A stretch of DNA of 64,000 bases from Pseudothermotoga elfii DSM 9442 = NBRC 107921 (GTDB lineage: Bacteria > Thermotogota > Thermotogae > Thermotogales > DSM-5069): positions 868,001 through 932,000 of the forward strand of contig NC_022792.1 of assembly GCF_000504085.1 (NCBI RefSeq). Reading direction: 5' to 3'. Both the position numbers and the translations under genes were made by a program. The notes beneath the pieces are model-generated. The model was not told where the DNA came from, did not search any database, and worked only from the letters and a program-made list of their open reading frames with translations. This document shows positions 16,450 to 25,605 of the stretch, piece after piece; positions within the stretch are counted from its first letter, which is position 1; the number at the start of each line of letters is the position of its first letter.

Positions 16450-17851
16450 ATTCCAGAGGTTGCCATTCTACATGGAAAATGCCTTCTTCATCAGTTCTTT
16501 CAAATGTATGGGCTCCAAAGAAGTCGCGTTGCGCTTGAATTAGATTAGCTGGCAAATGAGATTCTGTCAGACTGAATATATAATCCAGCGTTGAATTTAG
16601 CAAAAAGGTAGGTATACCAGATCTTCTTGACAGTTCTGTCACCCTGATAACAGATTTAATTTTGTCTTTGATAAAGTTCATTGCCTTTTCGCTGAAAAGA
16701 AGATTGATGTTTTGTGGATTTTCTTTAAGAATATCTTTGATGAAATCAAGCATCTTTGCTCTGATTATGCATCCACCTTTCCAGATTCTCAGTATCTCGA
16801 GTAAATTTATTTTATAATTGTGGGCTATAGAAGCTTCATGAATTAACCAGAGGCCCTGCGAAAAAGACGAGAACATCGAAAGTTCGAGGGATTTTTCTAA
16901 GTCGCTTATCAATGATCTATCACCAGCAATTCTGTTTTTTTCACCAAACAAATTTGAAAGAATCTCCCTCTCTTTTTTGAAATGGGAAAGAGCCCTTGCA
17001 ACAACTGCCAGATTCAAGGATGGAGTTGGAATGCCGAGATCAAAGGCTGCCTGTGCGGTCCATTTTCCCGTTCCTTTCTGCTCTGCTTTGTCAAGAATCA
17101 GTTCAACAAGAGGTTTTTGGGTCTGTTCGTCAATATGCTGCATAATTTTGTAAGTTATTTCTACAAGAAAAGAAGACAATTTACCTTCATTCCACTGGTG
17201 AAAAATCAGACCTATCTCATTGCTCTTCATACCCAGAATCTTTCTCATTATGTCATAAATTTCTGCTATTGATTGCATTATGGCGTATTCAATTCCATTA
17301 TGAACCATCTTTACAAAGTGGCCTGCTGAGCCATCACCTATATAACTGCAGCAAGGTCCATCTTCTGTCTTTGCCGAAATTTTCAAAAGCATTTCTTCAA
17401 CCATTTGATAAGCTTTCAGACTTCCACCAGGCATTATTGATGGCCCATGTAAGGCACCATATTCTCCACCTGAAACTCCCATTCCGAGATACAGGATGCC
17501 TTTATGTGAAAGTTTTTCAAGCCTTCTGTCTGTATCATTATAATGTGAGTTACCTGCATCAATCAGCAAATCACCTTCCTGCAGGTAAGGTAGAAGCTCC
17601 TGAATTATCTCATCGACAGGGTTTCCTGCTTTTACCATCAAGATGATCTTTCTCGGTCTTGAAAGCGATTTGACAAAATTTTGGACATCGTAGTATGGTG
17701 TTATCTTTTCACCTTTTACTCTTTCTTCGATAAATTTTTTCGTTTTTTCGGCTGTTCTGTTGTAAACAGAAACCGAGTATCCATTTCTAACAATATTCAG
17801 AGCAAGATTTTGACCCATTACTGCAAGTCCAATAAGGCCTATATCATTCAT
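16448..17851 (-). CDS. gnd: 6-phosphogluconate dehydrogenase (decarboxylating)
   Basis: Oxidative pentose phosphate enzyme: 6-phosphogluconate plus NADP gives ribulose 5-phosphate, CO2 and NADPH. The N-terminal Rossmann motif is GLIGLAVMGQNLALNI with NRT after it (an NADP-type pattern). The active-site region HFVKMVHNGIEYAIMQ contains the catalytic Lys, and the substrate and dimer-tail block LIQAQRDFFGAHTFERTD is at the C-terminus. At 467 residues it is full length. Its ATG overlaps the upstream peptidase gene by 4 bp, so the two are co-transcribed. Confidence 0.96.
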   Translation of the reverse strand: MNDIGLIGLAVMGQNLALNIVRNGYSVSVYNRTAEKTKKFIEERVKGEKITPYYDVQNFVKSLSRPRKIILMVKAGNPVDEIIQELLPYLQEGDLLIDAGNSHYNDTDRRLEKLSHKGILYLGMGVSGGEYGALHGPSIMPGGSLKAYQMVEEMLLKISAKTEDGPCCSYIGDGSAGHFVKMVHNGIEYAIMQSIAEIYDIMRKILGMKSNEIGLIFHQWNEGKLSSFLVEITYKIMQHIDEQTQKPLVELILDKAEQKGTGKWTAQAAFDLGIPTPSLNLAVVARALSHFKKEREILSNLFGEKNRIAGDRSLISDLEKSLELSMFSSFSQGLWLIHEASIAHNYKINLLEILRIWKGGCIIRAKMLDFIKDILKENPQNINLLFSEKAMNFIKDKIKSVIRVTELSRRSGIPTFLLNSTLDYIFSLTESHLPANLIQAQRDFFGAHTFERTDEEGIFHVEWQPLE

Positions 17852-19515
17852 TCTATCGCCTCCAATCTATCTTCATTCCCAGTTATTTTACTCTCTGGTT
17901 GTTTATAAATGAGTCCCTCTTTTATCAGTAGATTTAAAATTTCTATGACTTCTTCTGGGTCCACAGATAAGTAAGTTGATGTAAAAGAAACAGATGCATC
18001 GAAATCACCGGTGAATCGCACAGCCATATTTAATACCTCGGCAAGATCCACGATATATTCTTTATCTGGGACTCCTTCTGCTTTGCCAAGCCATTCGTAT
18101 CCAAGAGGGCCATTGTTCGAAGTTTTTAATCTGATTTTCGATGGAGCTGGTTTAGCTTTTAAACCGTGAGCTTTTTTCACAGCAGATATTATTGCATCTG
18201 AGCCAGGAGTTTTTTTGATTTTCGTCAGAAATCCTTTGACCCTCCCTTTCGTTATTTCTATAATATCTTTTGGAATGTCATGGGCAAGCGATATAGTTCT
18301 GAAAACAGCTTCTGCAATCCATTTGAACATTGCTGGGTCACATTTATCAGGAGTGTCTTCATTTGTGTGATAATATCTGTCTGGCCATTGACCTATGAAT
18401 GGCGCTGGAATCCCATAACTCTGAAACACAACATGGTCAGACCCCGATTTAAAAGGTGATCTAAAAAACTTTTTTCTTAAAAGACCGATTTTATTCGGTT
18501 CACAAGATAGAAGCGATTGATATAGAAGTTCGTCAAAATATGTATTTAACAGTGGGATTGTTTCGTGAAATATCAGCGCCGAACCTGTTTTATCCTGTGC
18601 CTCACCTATCATATCGAGGTTGATAACGAAATCATATTTATTCTCAGCAACATACGGTAAAGTTCCATAGAATTCTGGCAATAGTAAAATATCAACGCCT
18701 GCGTTTACCCTGTTTTGAGCCAGCAAATTACACAGATGCAATGCAAGAGCAGCACCTGAAGCATTGTCATTTGCCCCTGGACTCGGGTGACATAGATGTG
18801 CTACAACAGCTATCTTAGGGAATCTTTCGGGAGAAAAACTAATTCTCATAACATGAACAAAACCTTTTTCAAGGTGGCTATCAATCATCAATCTCACCTT
18901 GAAATTCTTGTTTGCAAGTTCTCTGAGTAATTTATATTGATTGTATGTTAGAGAAAAACCGAAGGCACCATATTGTGATGTTTCAAAAGTGTGGGGCAAA
19001 GACAGATAATTTATAGTATCTGGCATTTTTTCCGGAGCCCTTCCAATTGATTCATCCTGAGCTCTCATGAAATAAACAAGAAGGCACTTTGCCCCGAGTT
19101 CTTTCACGTATTTTTTGAATGCCATATTTGGATTTTGATCTGTGACTACCGCCCTGGAGGAAAAATCTCCTTTGTAATTTTCATCAACAATTTCCAGTAC
19201 TTGCCAACCATTAGTTGGATTGCTTCCAAATAGTACAGAAGTTTTACACGCTTTGAAAGAATTTATAAATGTCCTTGGCGTGTCTATCCAAAGTTCGCCA
19301 TTCTGTATTTCCCACACCATTGTTGTCTCAAAATTACCATATTTCACGTCCCCAGAAGCATACTCTATAACCTGGATAGATTTTTCAGGTATTCCCCAAT
19401 TTAGAAGCATTTCTTTTATTTTTGCTAAAAGTGATCTGTATTCCCGGCTTCCTCGAACTCTATGATAGGAAGATATGAACCTCATAATTTCAAATGTCTC
19501 TTGTTCATTAAGCAT
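17848..19515 (-). CDS. M28-like zinc aminopeptidase, DUF4910-type
   Basis: A predicted cytoplasmic metallopeptidase of 555 residues. M28-like metal ligands are visible in order: His in VVAHLCHPSPG, Asp in ANDNASGAALALHL, Glu in LLPEFYGT, Asp in INLDMIGE and His in YYHTNEDT. A protease-associated-like segment precedes the catalytic half, and a C-terminal winged-helix-like region of about 130 residues follows (VDPEEVIEILNLLIKEGLIYK). This layout fits the DUF4910/aminopeptidase-like family as I remember it; substrate is unknown. It is the first gene of an operon with gnd. Confidence 0.75.
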   Translation of the reverse strand: MLNEQETFEIMRFISSYHRVRGSREYRSLLAKIKEMLLNWGIPEKSIQVIEYASGDVKYGNFETTMVWEIQNGELWIDTPRTFINSFKACKTSVLFGSNPTNGWQVLEIVDENYKGDFSSRAVVTDQNPNMAFKKYVKELGAKCLLVYFMRAQDESIGRAPEKMPDTINYLSLPHTFETSQYGAFGFSLTYNQYKLLRELANKNFKVRLMIDSHLEKGFVHVMRISFSPERFPKIAVVAHLCHPSPGANDNASGAALALHLCNLLAQNRVNAGVDILLLPEFYGTLPYVAENKYDFVINLDMIGEAQDKTGSALIFHETIPLLNTYFDELLYQSLLSCEPNKIGLLRKKFFRSPFKSGSDHVVFQSYGIPAPFIGQWPDRYYHTNEDTPDKCDPAMFKWIAEAVFRTISLAHDIPKDIIEITKGRVKGFLTKIKKTPGSDAIISAVKKAHGLKAKPAPSKIRLKTSNNGPLGYEWLGKAEGVPDKEYIVDLAEVLNMAVRFTGDFDASVSFTSTYLSVDPEEVIEILNLLIKEGLIYKQPESKITGNEDRLEAIE

Positions 19516-19663
19516 AATAATCTCCTCCAGAATAGATTGTATGACTTGTGGACGATATTTTTTGAAAAAAGGTATTTATTAGAGTTTTCTTAAAAAGTAG
19601 AACATAAAACATTCATTTCAGGACAATTATATTGGAAGCAAAAATTTTATGGAGGTGATCTGT

Positions 19664-20266
19664 GTGAAAAAAGTATTTTTAGTGACATTGACAGTAGTTT
19701 TAGTGGCGACCCTTAGTTTTGCAGGAGCATTTGGAGCAGGTTTTGGTTTGAGAAATTCAACACATAAGCAAGTCATTTACACAGAGCTTATTAAAGCTCT
19801 TGATTTAACAGAAGACCAGGCGCAGCAGTTGTTGAATGCTATTTCTGAAACGAAAGCTCAGCTGGAAGCGCTTGAGAGTGAGTATGAAGCTTTGCTTGAA
19901 AAATCGAAAGCCCTGTCACTCAACGAATTTTCAGCAGAAAGAAAAAGCCTTGATGAAAAAAGAATCGATATTTTGCAGGAATTTCAGACAAAGGTTGAGA
20001 ACCTGATTACTGTAGGGCAGCTTGAGAATTTGAAAGATTACATCAATAACAATGCCAATCAATACAGACAACAGATTCAGGGAAGATATCAACAGATATC
20101 TCCAGCTAAAGGGCGAATGCCAGCCGAAGACATGCCAAGAATGGGACGCGGCGATTTATATGGAAGATTCGGTAATGTTAGATTTGGATTTTCTGGTTCG
20201 TTCGTTGGATTGGGAATATTGCTTGACGATGATTTCGAGGCAGCGTTAAAAACATATTTAGGATGA
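19664..20266 (+). CDS. Secreted Spy/CpxP-like helical envelope protein
   Basis: Small exported protein. The signal peptide is about residues 1-20 (MKKVFLVTLTVVLVATLSFA). A helical region rich in Glu, Leu and Gln follows, starting at LIKALDLTEDQAQQLLNAI, which resembles the LTxxQ repeats of Spy/CpxP periplasmic chaperones. A second half, EFQTKVENLITVGQLENLKDYI, matches the second repeat position. The C-terminus is Gly/Arg/Met-rich (GRMPAEDMPRMGRGDLYGRFG). GTG 19664 follows GGAGGTGAT by 6 bases and gives 200 residues. Monocistronic with a strong terminator. The chaperone role is inference from pattern. Confidence 0.65.
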   Translation: MKKVFLVTLTVVLVATLSFAGAFGAGFGLRNSTHKQVIYTELIKALDLTEDQAQQLLNAISETKAQLEALESEYEALLEKSKALSLNEFSAERKSLDEKRIDILQEFQTKVENLITVGQLENLKDYINNNANQYRQQIQGRYQQISPAKGRMPAEDMPRMGRGDLYGRFGNVRFGFSGSFVGLGILLDDDFEAALKTYLG

Positions 20267-20289
20267 CTCACCTCCCACCCCCTCGAATG

Positions 20290-20314
20290 GCGCCGGTGAA
20301 AACCGGCGCTTTTT
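20290..20314 (+). terminator. Terminator of the Spy-like gene
   Basis: GCGCCGGT and ACCGGCGC pair around a GAAA tetraloop, followed by TTTTT. It is a textbook intrinsic terminator, 23 bases after the stop codon. Confidence 0.93.
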
Positions 20315-20332
20315 CATCTAAAACGAGAAAAA

Positions 20333-21241
20333 TCAGAGAATGATCATCAAAAGCAAAGGTAAAGTTATCAACGATAATGCAGTTGAAAGCACAACTCCCT
20401 GAGAAGCAAGCTTATAATCCCTGTTAAACATTCGTGCAAAGATAGCTGTGTTTACGCCAGATGGCATACCGCTCATCACTATAGGTATTGCTTTAATAGT
20501 TGAAGACAATTCGACCGAAAATAATATTATGACCATTAAAAGAGGTCCAGCAATCAATTTCATTAAAGACGCCATATATAACTCTTTGTTTTTTACTGTT
20601 GAAGAAAACTTCGCATCTGCAAGAAAAGCACCTATCACGAACATTGCAAGCGGGACAGTCGTATTGCCTATCATTTCCAGAGTGGTTTTTACTGTGGATG
20701 GTAAATCTATGTTCAGAAAAAATATTACTACGCCAAGCAAAGTGGCCAGAAGTCCGGGATTGAGTAGTAATTTTGTTATGCTTACTCTGTCCTTTGACAT
20801 TAATTTAACTCCGAGAGTCCATGTAAGTATGTTGAACCATATGTTAAAAAAAGCTGCGTAAAAGACGCCTATTTCTCCGAATGCAATACTCATTATCGGA
20901 TATCCAAGATATCCTACATTACCAAAAATTATCATGTAGAGATAGACACCTTTGCTGTCATCGTTTATTTTTCTCACTTTGACAAAAATAAAAGCAATAA
21001 TTGAGAGTATGGCATACATAAGCCCGCCTAGCAGGAAAATGATCAATCCGTTTAAAGCAAGCTCTCTGGTAAAATCTCTGTCCATAGATGCAAGAACCAT
21101 TGCAGGCAATGTCACATAAATTATTAGATTTGTTGCACCCTGGGTGAATCCATCATTTATCAATTTTATTTTTCTAATAAAAAATCCCAGACCAATTAAA
21201 AGAAATATGATGAAAATTTGATTGGCAACCGTTTGAGCCAA
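20333..21241 (-). CDS. AEC-family transporter (auxin efflux carrier-like)
   Basis: Membrane protein with about ten helices in two halves, of the AEC family that includes malonate and other organic acid carriers. Family features are the N-terminal FFIRKIKLINDGFTQGATNLIIYVTLPAMVLASM and the second-half PLAMFVIGAFLAD and SGMPSGVNTAIFARMF. I place the start at TTG 21241, 5 bases after GGAGGTG on the minus strand, giving 302 residues; an upstream start at 21271 would include the ribosome binding site. Substrate is not predictable. It is divergent from the DUF362 operon. Confidence 0.85.
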   Translation of the reverse strand: MAQTVANQIFIIFLLIGLGFFIRKIKLINDGFTQGATNLIIYVTLPAMVLASMDRDFTRELALNGLIIFLLGGLMYAILSIIAFIFVKVRKINDDSKGVYLYMIIFGNVGYLGYPIMSIAFGEIGVFYAAFFNIWFNILTWTLGVKLMSKDRVSITKLLLNPGLLATLLGVVIFFLNIDLPSTVKTTLEMIGNTTVPLAMFVIGAFLADAKFSSTVKNKELYMASLMKLIAGPLLMVIILFSVELSSTIKAIPIVMSGMPSGVNTAIFARMFNRDYKLASQGVVLSTALSLITLPLLLMIIL

Positions 21242-21289
21242 TACACCACCTCCAATCTCTGAAAGTATCATACCTTATAAAGATGGTGA

Positions 21290-21319
21290 TTGTGAACCTT
21301 AACACAATTCGAGTAGAAT
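21290..21319 (+). promoter_or_regulatory. Probable promoter of the DUF362-ahcY-GH13 operon
   Basis: TTGTGA (21290-21295) and TAGAAT (21314-21319) with an 18-base spacer, 22 bases before the TTG start at 21342. A moderate match. Confidence 0.5.
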
Positions 21320-21341
21320 ATTAAAAAAGGAGTGAAACCAT

Positions 21342-22382
21342 TTGAAGGTTTATTTCAGACAATGTGAGAGCTATGATCGTGTTGAGAAAGTTCTTCTCCC
21401 ACTACTCGCAAAATATTCTCACATCTTTGAAAAAGGAGACAGGGTTTTGGTGAAACCAAATTTACTTTCTGCAAGAGAACCCAACGAAGGTGTGACGACT
21501 CATCCAGAAGTTTTGAAAACTATTTTAAAGTTTTTAATATCACTTGAGACCAGGCCCTTTGTTGGTGATAGCCCAGCTTCAGGTTCTTTTAAAAAAGTAA
21601 TCGCTCATACTGGAATCAGTCAGATATGTGAAAAACTCTCTGTTCCTATAGTTGAATTGGACGATCCTGTCGAAGTAGATGGGGAAATTTATAAGAAGAT
21701 AAAAATCAGCTCTAAGGTCTTCCAGGCAGACAAAGTAGTTAATGTTGCAAAACTGAAAACCCACTCTCAGATGATATTTACTATGGGCGTGAAAAACACT
21801 TTTGGATGTGTTCCGGGATTTGAGAAATCTGGCTGGCATATTAGATGTGCACATAATGAAAATTTTGCCTCATTGTTAGTGGACATACATTTATTGGTAA
21901 AGCCAGTTTTGACTATTCTGGATGGTATTATTGGTATGGAAGGCAATGGTCCTGCTAATGGAAAGCTGAAGCAGTTTAATATGCTTGTCGTTGGTGAAAA
22001 TGCTTTTGCTGTTGATCATGCCGTCTGCAAAAGAATTGGTGTTAATCCTGAGATAGTTTTCGTGTTGAAAGAGGCTATTAAAAGAAACCTTATTCCTGAT
22101 TATGAAATAGATGGTAATTGGTCTGACACAATAAAACTTCCTGTTACTGCTGAAACATTACCTGTGCCTGGAATGCTTAAAAATCTGGCAAGAAAAATTA
22201 TTCGTGTACCAAAAATATCCAAAAAGCGGTGTGTTCAATGTAGAATATGTGAAGAAAGATGTCCAGCGAAAGCCATTGATATATCGAATTATTTTATAAG
22301 TTACAATAAGTGTATCAGGTGTTATGTATGTCATGAGGTGTGTCCACGTGGGGCAATAGACCTGATTAGAAAGTTTTTGTGA
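21342..22382 (+). CDS. DUF362-domain protein with two [4Fe-4S] ferredoxin motifs
   Basis: Cytoplasmic iron-sulfur protein of 346 residues. The N-terminal two thirds is the DUF362 domain, with DRVLVKPNLLSAREPNEGVTTHPEVLKTIL, GDSPASGSF and KLKTHSQMIFTMGVKNTFGCVPG. The last 60 residues hold two CxxCxxCxxxCP clusters (CVQCRICEERCP and CIRCYVCHEVCP). This combination is widespread in anaerobes; its reaction is unknown, and electron transfer is the only safe inference. TTG 21342 follows AAAGGAGTG. It is the first gene of the operon, and ahcY begins within a few bases of its end. Confidence 0.88.
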   Translation: MKVYFRQCESYDRVEKVLLPLLAKYSHIFEKGDRVLVKPNLLSAREPNEGVTTHPEVLKTILKFLISLETRPFVGDSPASGSFKKVIAHTGISQICEKLSVPIVELDDPVEVDGEIYKKIKISSKVFQADKVVNVAKLKTHSQMIFTMGVKNTFGCVPGFEKSGWHIRCAHNENFASLLVDIHLLVKPVLTILDGIIGMEGNGPANGKLKQFNMLVVGENAFAVDHAVCKRIGVNPEIVFVLKEAIKRNLIPDYEIDGNWSDTIKLPVTAETLPVPGMLKNLARKIIRVPKISKKRCVQCRICEERCPAKAIDISNYFISYNKCIRCYVCHEVCPRGAIDLIRKFL

Positions 22383-22392
22383 GGTGATAGTA

Positions 22393-23598
22393 GTGATTTC
22401 CGGACATAAAAAAATAGATTGGGCAAAGAGATTTATGCCTTTACTAAATTTGATTGAGAGTGAATATTCCCAGCAGAAACCTTTGAAGGATTTTACGGTG
22501 GGTATGTCCATACATTTAGAAGCGAAAACAGCATGTCTTGCGATAACTCTTAGAAATCTTGGCGCAAAGGTTGTCATTACTGGCAGTAATCCACTAAGCA
22601 CACAGGATGATGTGGCAGAGGCCCTCAAAGAGCATGAGATCATGGTTTTCGCAAAACATACAAAAGATGAGGATGTTTATTTCAGGGGAATTGTCTCTGT
22701 TCTTGAACAAAATCCAGATTTGATACTGGACGACGGAGCAGATTTAACAATCACAGCTCATACGAAAATCCCATCCGCACTTAAAAATTTAAAGGGTATA
22801 ACAGAAGAAACGACAACGGGAGTGAGAAGAATCAAAGCTTTGAAATCGCAAGGAAAATTGAAAATTCCAGTTATAGCGGTCAATGAAGCTCTTATGAAAC
22901 ATCTATTTGACAATCGTTATGGCACAGGTCAATCCACGTGGGACAGCGTAATGAGAAATACAAATCTTCTGGTTTCAGGAAAAACAGTTGTTGTTGCTGG
23001 CTACGGATGGTGTGGAAGGGGCATAGCATTCAGGGCACGAGGACTGGGGGCTCGTGTTATCGTGACAGAAATAGATCCAATAAAAGCTATTGAAGCCATT
23101 ATGGATGGTTTTGAGGTTATGAGGATGAAAGAAGCCGCTGAGCATGGAGATTTTTTCATCTGCGCTACGGGAAACACATCTGTTATATCTGTAGAAGAAT
23201 TTCTCAGAATGAAAAATGGAGCTGTTCTGTCAAATGCAGGACACTTCAATGTTGAAGTAGATGTCAAAGCACTTGAGCGACTAGCAACACAAAAATTTGA
23301 AGCAAGAGAGAATGTTACTGGTTATATTTTACCCAATGGTAAGACTATTTTTTTGCTGGCTGAGGGAAGACTGGTTAATCTTGCTGCTGCAGATGGCCAC
23401 CCAGTAGAAATAATGGATCTTTCATTTGCTGTGCAGACACTTTCCTTGATATATCTTTCGCAAACTTCTTTGCAACCAGAGGTTTATCCGGTACCTGCAG
23501 AAATAGATTACAGAGTCGCAGAAATGAAACTGAAAACACTCGGTGTAAAAATCGATGAGCTGTCAATCGAGCAGCGGAGATATCTGGAAAGCTTCTGA
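22393..23598 (+). CDS. ahcY: S-adenosylhomocysteine hydrolase, short Thermotoga-type
   Basis: Reversibly hydrolyses S-adenosylhomocysteine to adenosine and homocysteine, removing the inhibitor of methyltransferases. It has GMSIHLEAKTACLAITLRNLGAKVVITGSNPLSTQDDVAEAL, the substrate region TTTGVRRIKAL and DNRYGTGQSTWD, the Rossmann block VVVAGYGWCGRGIAFRARGLGARVIVTE and the C-terminal NLAAADGHPVEIMDLSFAVQ. It is about 401 residues, the compact form seen in Thermotoga. GTG 22393 follows GAGGTGAT and makes the N-terminus align with the T. maritima protein as I recall it. It sits 10 bases after the DUF362 gene and 12 before the GH13 gene. Confidence 0.96.
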   Translation: MISGHKKIDWAKRFMPLLNLIESEYSQQKPLKDFTVGMSIHLEAKTACLAITLRNLGAKVVITGSNPLSTQDDVAEALKEHEIMVFAKHTKDEDVYFRGIVSVLEQNPDLILDDGADLTITAHTKIPSALKNLKGITEETTTGVRRIKALKSQGKLKIPVIAVNEALMKHLFDNRYGTGQSTWDSVMRNTNLLVSGKTVVVAGYGWCGRGIAFRARGLGARVIVTEIDPIKAIEAIMDGFEVMRMKEAAEHGDFFICATGNTSVISVEEFLRMKNGAVLSNAGHFNVEVDVKALERLATQKFEARENVTGYILPNGKTIFLLAEGRLVNLAAADGHPVEIMDLSFAVQTLSLIYLSQTSLQPEVYPVPAEIDYRVAEMKLKTLGVKIDELSIEQRRYLESF

Positions 23599-23610
23599 GG
23601 GGGATAAAAA

Positions 23611-25605
23611 ATGATCGAAAAGATATCTATAAGACCTGGAAAATCTGGTTATTGCATTCCAAAAATATGGCTTTTAAAAGATTACGGCGGAGAAGTGAAA
23701 ATAGAATCTGGTAAGGCATTTGTAGAACCATCTCAGTATTTTCATTCTGTTATTCAATGGATCTTGGAGAAAAAGGAAAGCGGTGTTGATTATACGAAAT
23801 CTGTGAGTTTGCAGAAAGGTATAACAGATCGAAGCTGGATAAAAAGTGCGATTGTATATTCCTGCCTTCCACGATGCACTGCTGCTTATAACCACAAAGG
23901 ATTTGGAAGATTTGAAGTTGATGATATATTTGGTTATCGTGAATCGGGAACTTTTTTGAAAATGATAGCCCTGCTTCCACATTTTTACAGACTTGGTGTG
24001 AATACTCTGTATTTGCTGCCAATCACCGAAAGTAGTAATCTGTTCAGAAAAGGTGAGATTGGTTCACCTTATTCTGTAAAAGATTTTCTCAAAATTGATC
24101 CTCTGTACCATGATCCGCTTCTCGATGGCTGGAATGTTGAAGACGAGTTTTTGGCTTTTGTGGAAGCATGTCACATACTGGGTATAAGAGTTTTAATGGA
24201 TTTTATACCAAGAACTGCTGCAAGAGATTGCAATTTGATACTGAACCATCCGGAGTGGTTTTACTGGATAAAAGTTGATGAACTTGTTAACTATCTTCCT
24301 CCTGTTATTCCAGAACTTGGTTTCTGCCAGCCAACAAAGGAAATTATGCAAAAATTGTATGATCGTCCTGAAATAAGAAATCATCTGAAAAAATTCTGCT
24401 TTGATCCCAAAACAACAGATCCTGAGAAATGGGATAAGCTCAGACGGGAAATTACTGATCAAAGCCTTATTCCAGCTATAATAAGGCATTTTGGTATGAT
24501 GACAGCACCAGGTTTCTCGGACTGGATAAATGATCCGCAACCAACGTGGGATGACGTAACTTTCCTGAGGTTGTACATGGATCATCCATTCACCGCATCG
24601 GGAAAAGTTGGGTCAGATCACCCCCCCTATGTGCTTTTTGATGTAATAAAGTCAAGCAATTTCCCGGGAAAAGTTCCAAATTTAGAACTCTGGAATTATA
24701 TTGCATCTATTATCCCTCATTTTCAAAAAAAGTACGGAATAGATGGTATCAGGCTGGATATGGGGCATGCCTTACCGGATCAATTACAGCAATTGATAAT
24801 AAAGAATGCAAGAGATCACGATCCATCCTTTGTTTTCATCGCAGAAGAACTTGAAATGCACCGGTCTAAGGAAGCCAGAGAATCCGGATATGATGCAATA
24901 ATTGGGAATAGCTGGTGGATGCTCCCAAGAATTCCAGATAAAGCCTATGAGTTCATCCAGTCTGAATCCCTGCGCGTAGAATTACCTTATATTGCCGCTG
25001 CAGAAACACCGGATACGCCAAGAATATTTTCCAGAGATAATGGTAAATACAGGTTTTTGATACCATTTTTGTGTTGTTTTGCTCCAAATGGGATATTTAT
25101 GATCAACTCTGGTCAGGAAATTGAGGAAACCCAGCCCATGAATCTCGGACTGGACAACAATGCATGTGGTAGGTTCACTCTCGCTTGCGGAGATGAATTT
25201 CAGGGCAAGCTTGCCTTTTTTGACCATTATGTGCTTCACTGGAAAGATTCGGAGATCGTTGGATTTTTATCAGAACTAAGCAAATTGAGAAATATGTTTT
25301 CTGATTTGATTTTGCATGGTGTTTACAGGCCTGTTTACCTGAGTTGGCAGGATGGTAAAACTGCCAATATTTCTTACTGGAATGAGCATAATGGCGTTAT
25401 TGTCATTGCAAATCTTGACGCTAATGAAAGAACAATGGAGATAGATTTAGAGAAAACATGCAACGTAAGCTCGGCAACAAAAATACGATCCTGGAGATAT
25501 GGTGAATGGTTTGAAGAGAATGCCGATAAAATTATTCGGTGCTCTCTAAAAGGATATGATTTTGCGCTTTATGAAGTTAGTTATAACTTGGTGGTGAAAA
25601 CGTGA
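23611..25605 (+). CDS. Divergent GH13 alpha-amylase-family protein
   Basis: A 664-residue protein with a GH13 TIM barrel and no signal peptide, so cytoplasmic. Barrel features are LGVNTLYLLPITESS, SPYSVKDFLKIDP, GIRVLMDFIPRTAARD (region I), GIDGIRLDMGHAL with the expected nucleophile Asp (region II), FVFIAEELE with the expected acid Glu (region III) and AAETPDTPR with the expected second Asp (region IV). The His usually found in region I (NH) and in region IV (HD) are replaced, by Arg/Thr and Pro. This suggests altered specificity or a non-amylase role. A C-terminal beta domain follows. It overlaps the next gene by 4 bp. Confidence 0.85.
   Translation: MIEKISIRPGKSGYCIPKIWLLKDYGGEVKIESGKAFVEPSQYFHSVIQWILEKKESGVDYTKSVSLQKGITDRSWIKSAIVYSCLPRCTAAYNHKGFGRFEVDDIFGYRESGTFLKMIALLPHFYRLGVNTLYLLPITESSNLFRKGEIGSPYSVKDFLKIDPLYHDPLLDGWNVEDEFLAFVEACHILGIRVLMDFIPRTAARDCNLILNHPEWFYWIKVDELVNYLPPVIPELGFCQPTKEIMQKLYDRPEIRNHLKKFCFDPKTTDPEKWDKLRREITDQSLIPAIIRHFGMMTAPGFSDWINDPQPTWDDVTFLRLYMDHPFTASGKVGSDHPPYVLFDVIKSSNFPGKVPNLELWNYIASIIPHFQKKYGIDGIRLDMGHALPDQLQQLIIKNARDHDPSFVFIAEELEMHRSKEARESGYDAIIGNSWWMLPRIPDKAYEFIQSESLRVELPYIAAAETPDTPRIFSRDNGKYRFLIPFLCCFAPNGIFMINSGQEIEETQPMNLGLDNNACGRFTLACGDEFQGKLAFFDHYVLHWKDSEIVGFLSELSKLRNMFSDLILHGVYRPVYLSWQDGKTANISYWNEHNGVIVIANLDANERTMEIDLEKTCNVSSATKIRSWRYGEWFEENADKIIRCSLKGYDFALYEVSYNLVVKT

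Noticed and set aside
15911-19580. Repeated 15-base word AAAAAAGGTATTTAT at about 15912 and 19564
   Set aside because: Only two copies, AT-rich, and about as many such matches are expected by chance in a window of this size and composition.
23001-23267. Minus-strand frame inside ahcY
   Set aside because: It lies within the Rossmann domain of a full-length AhcY with intact motifs, so it is a shadow frame.
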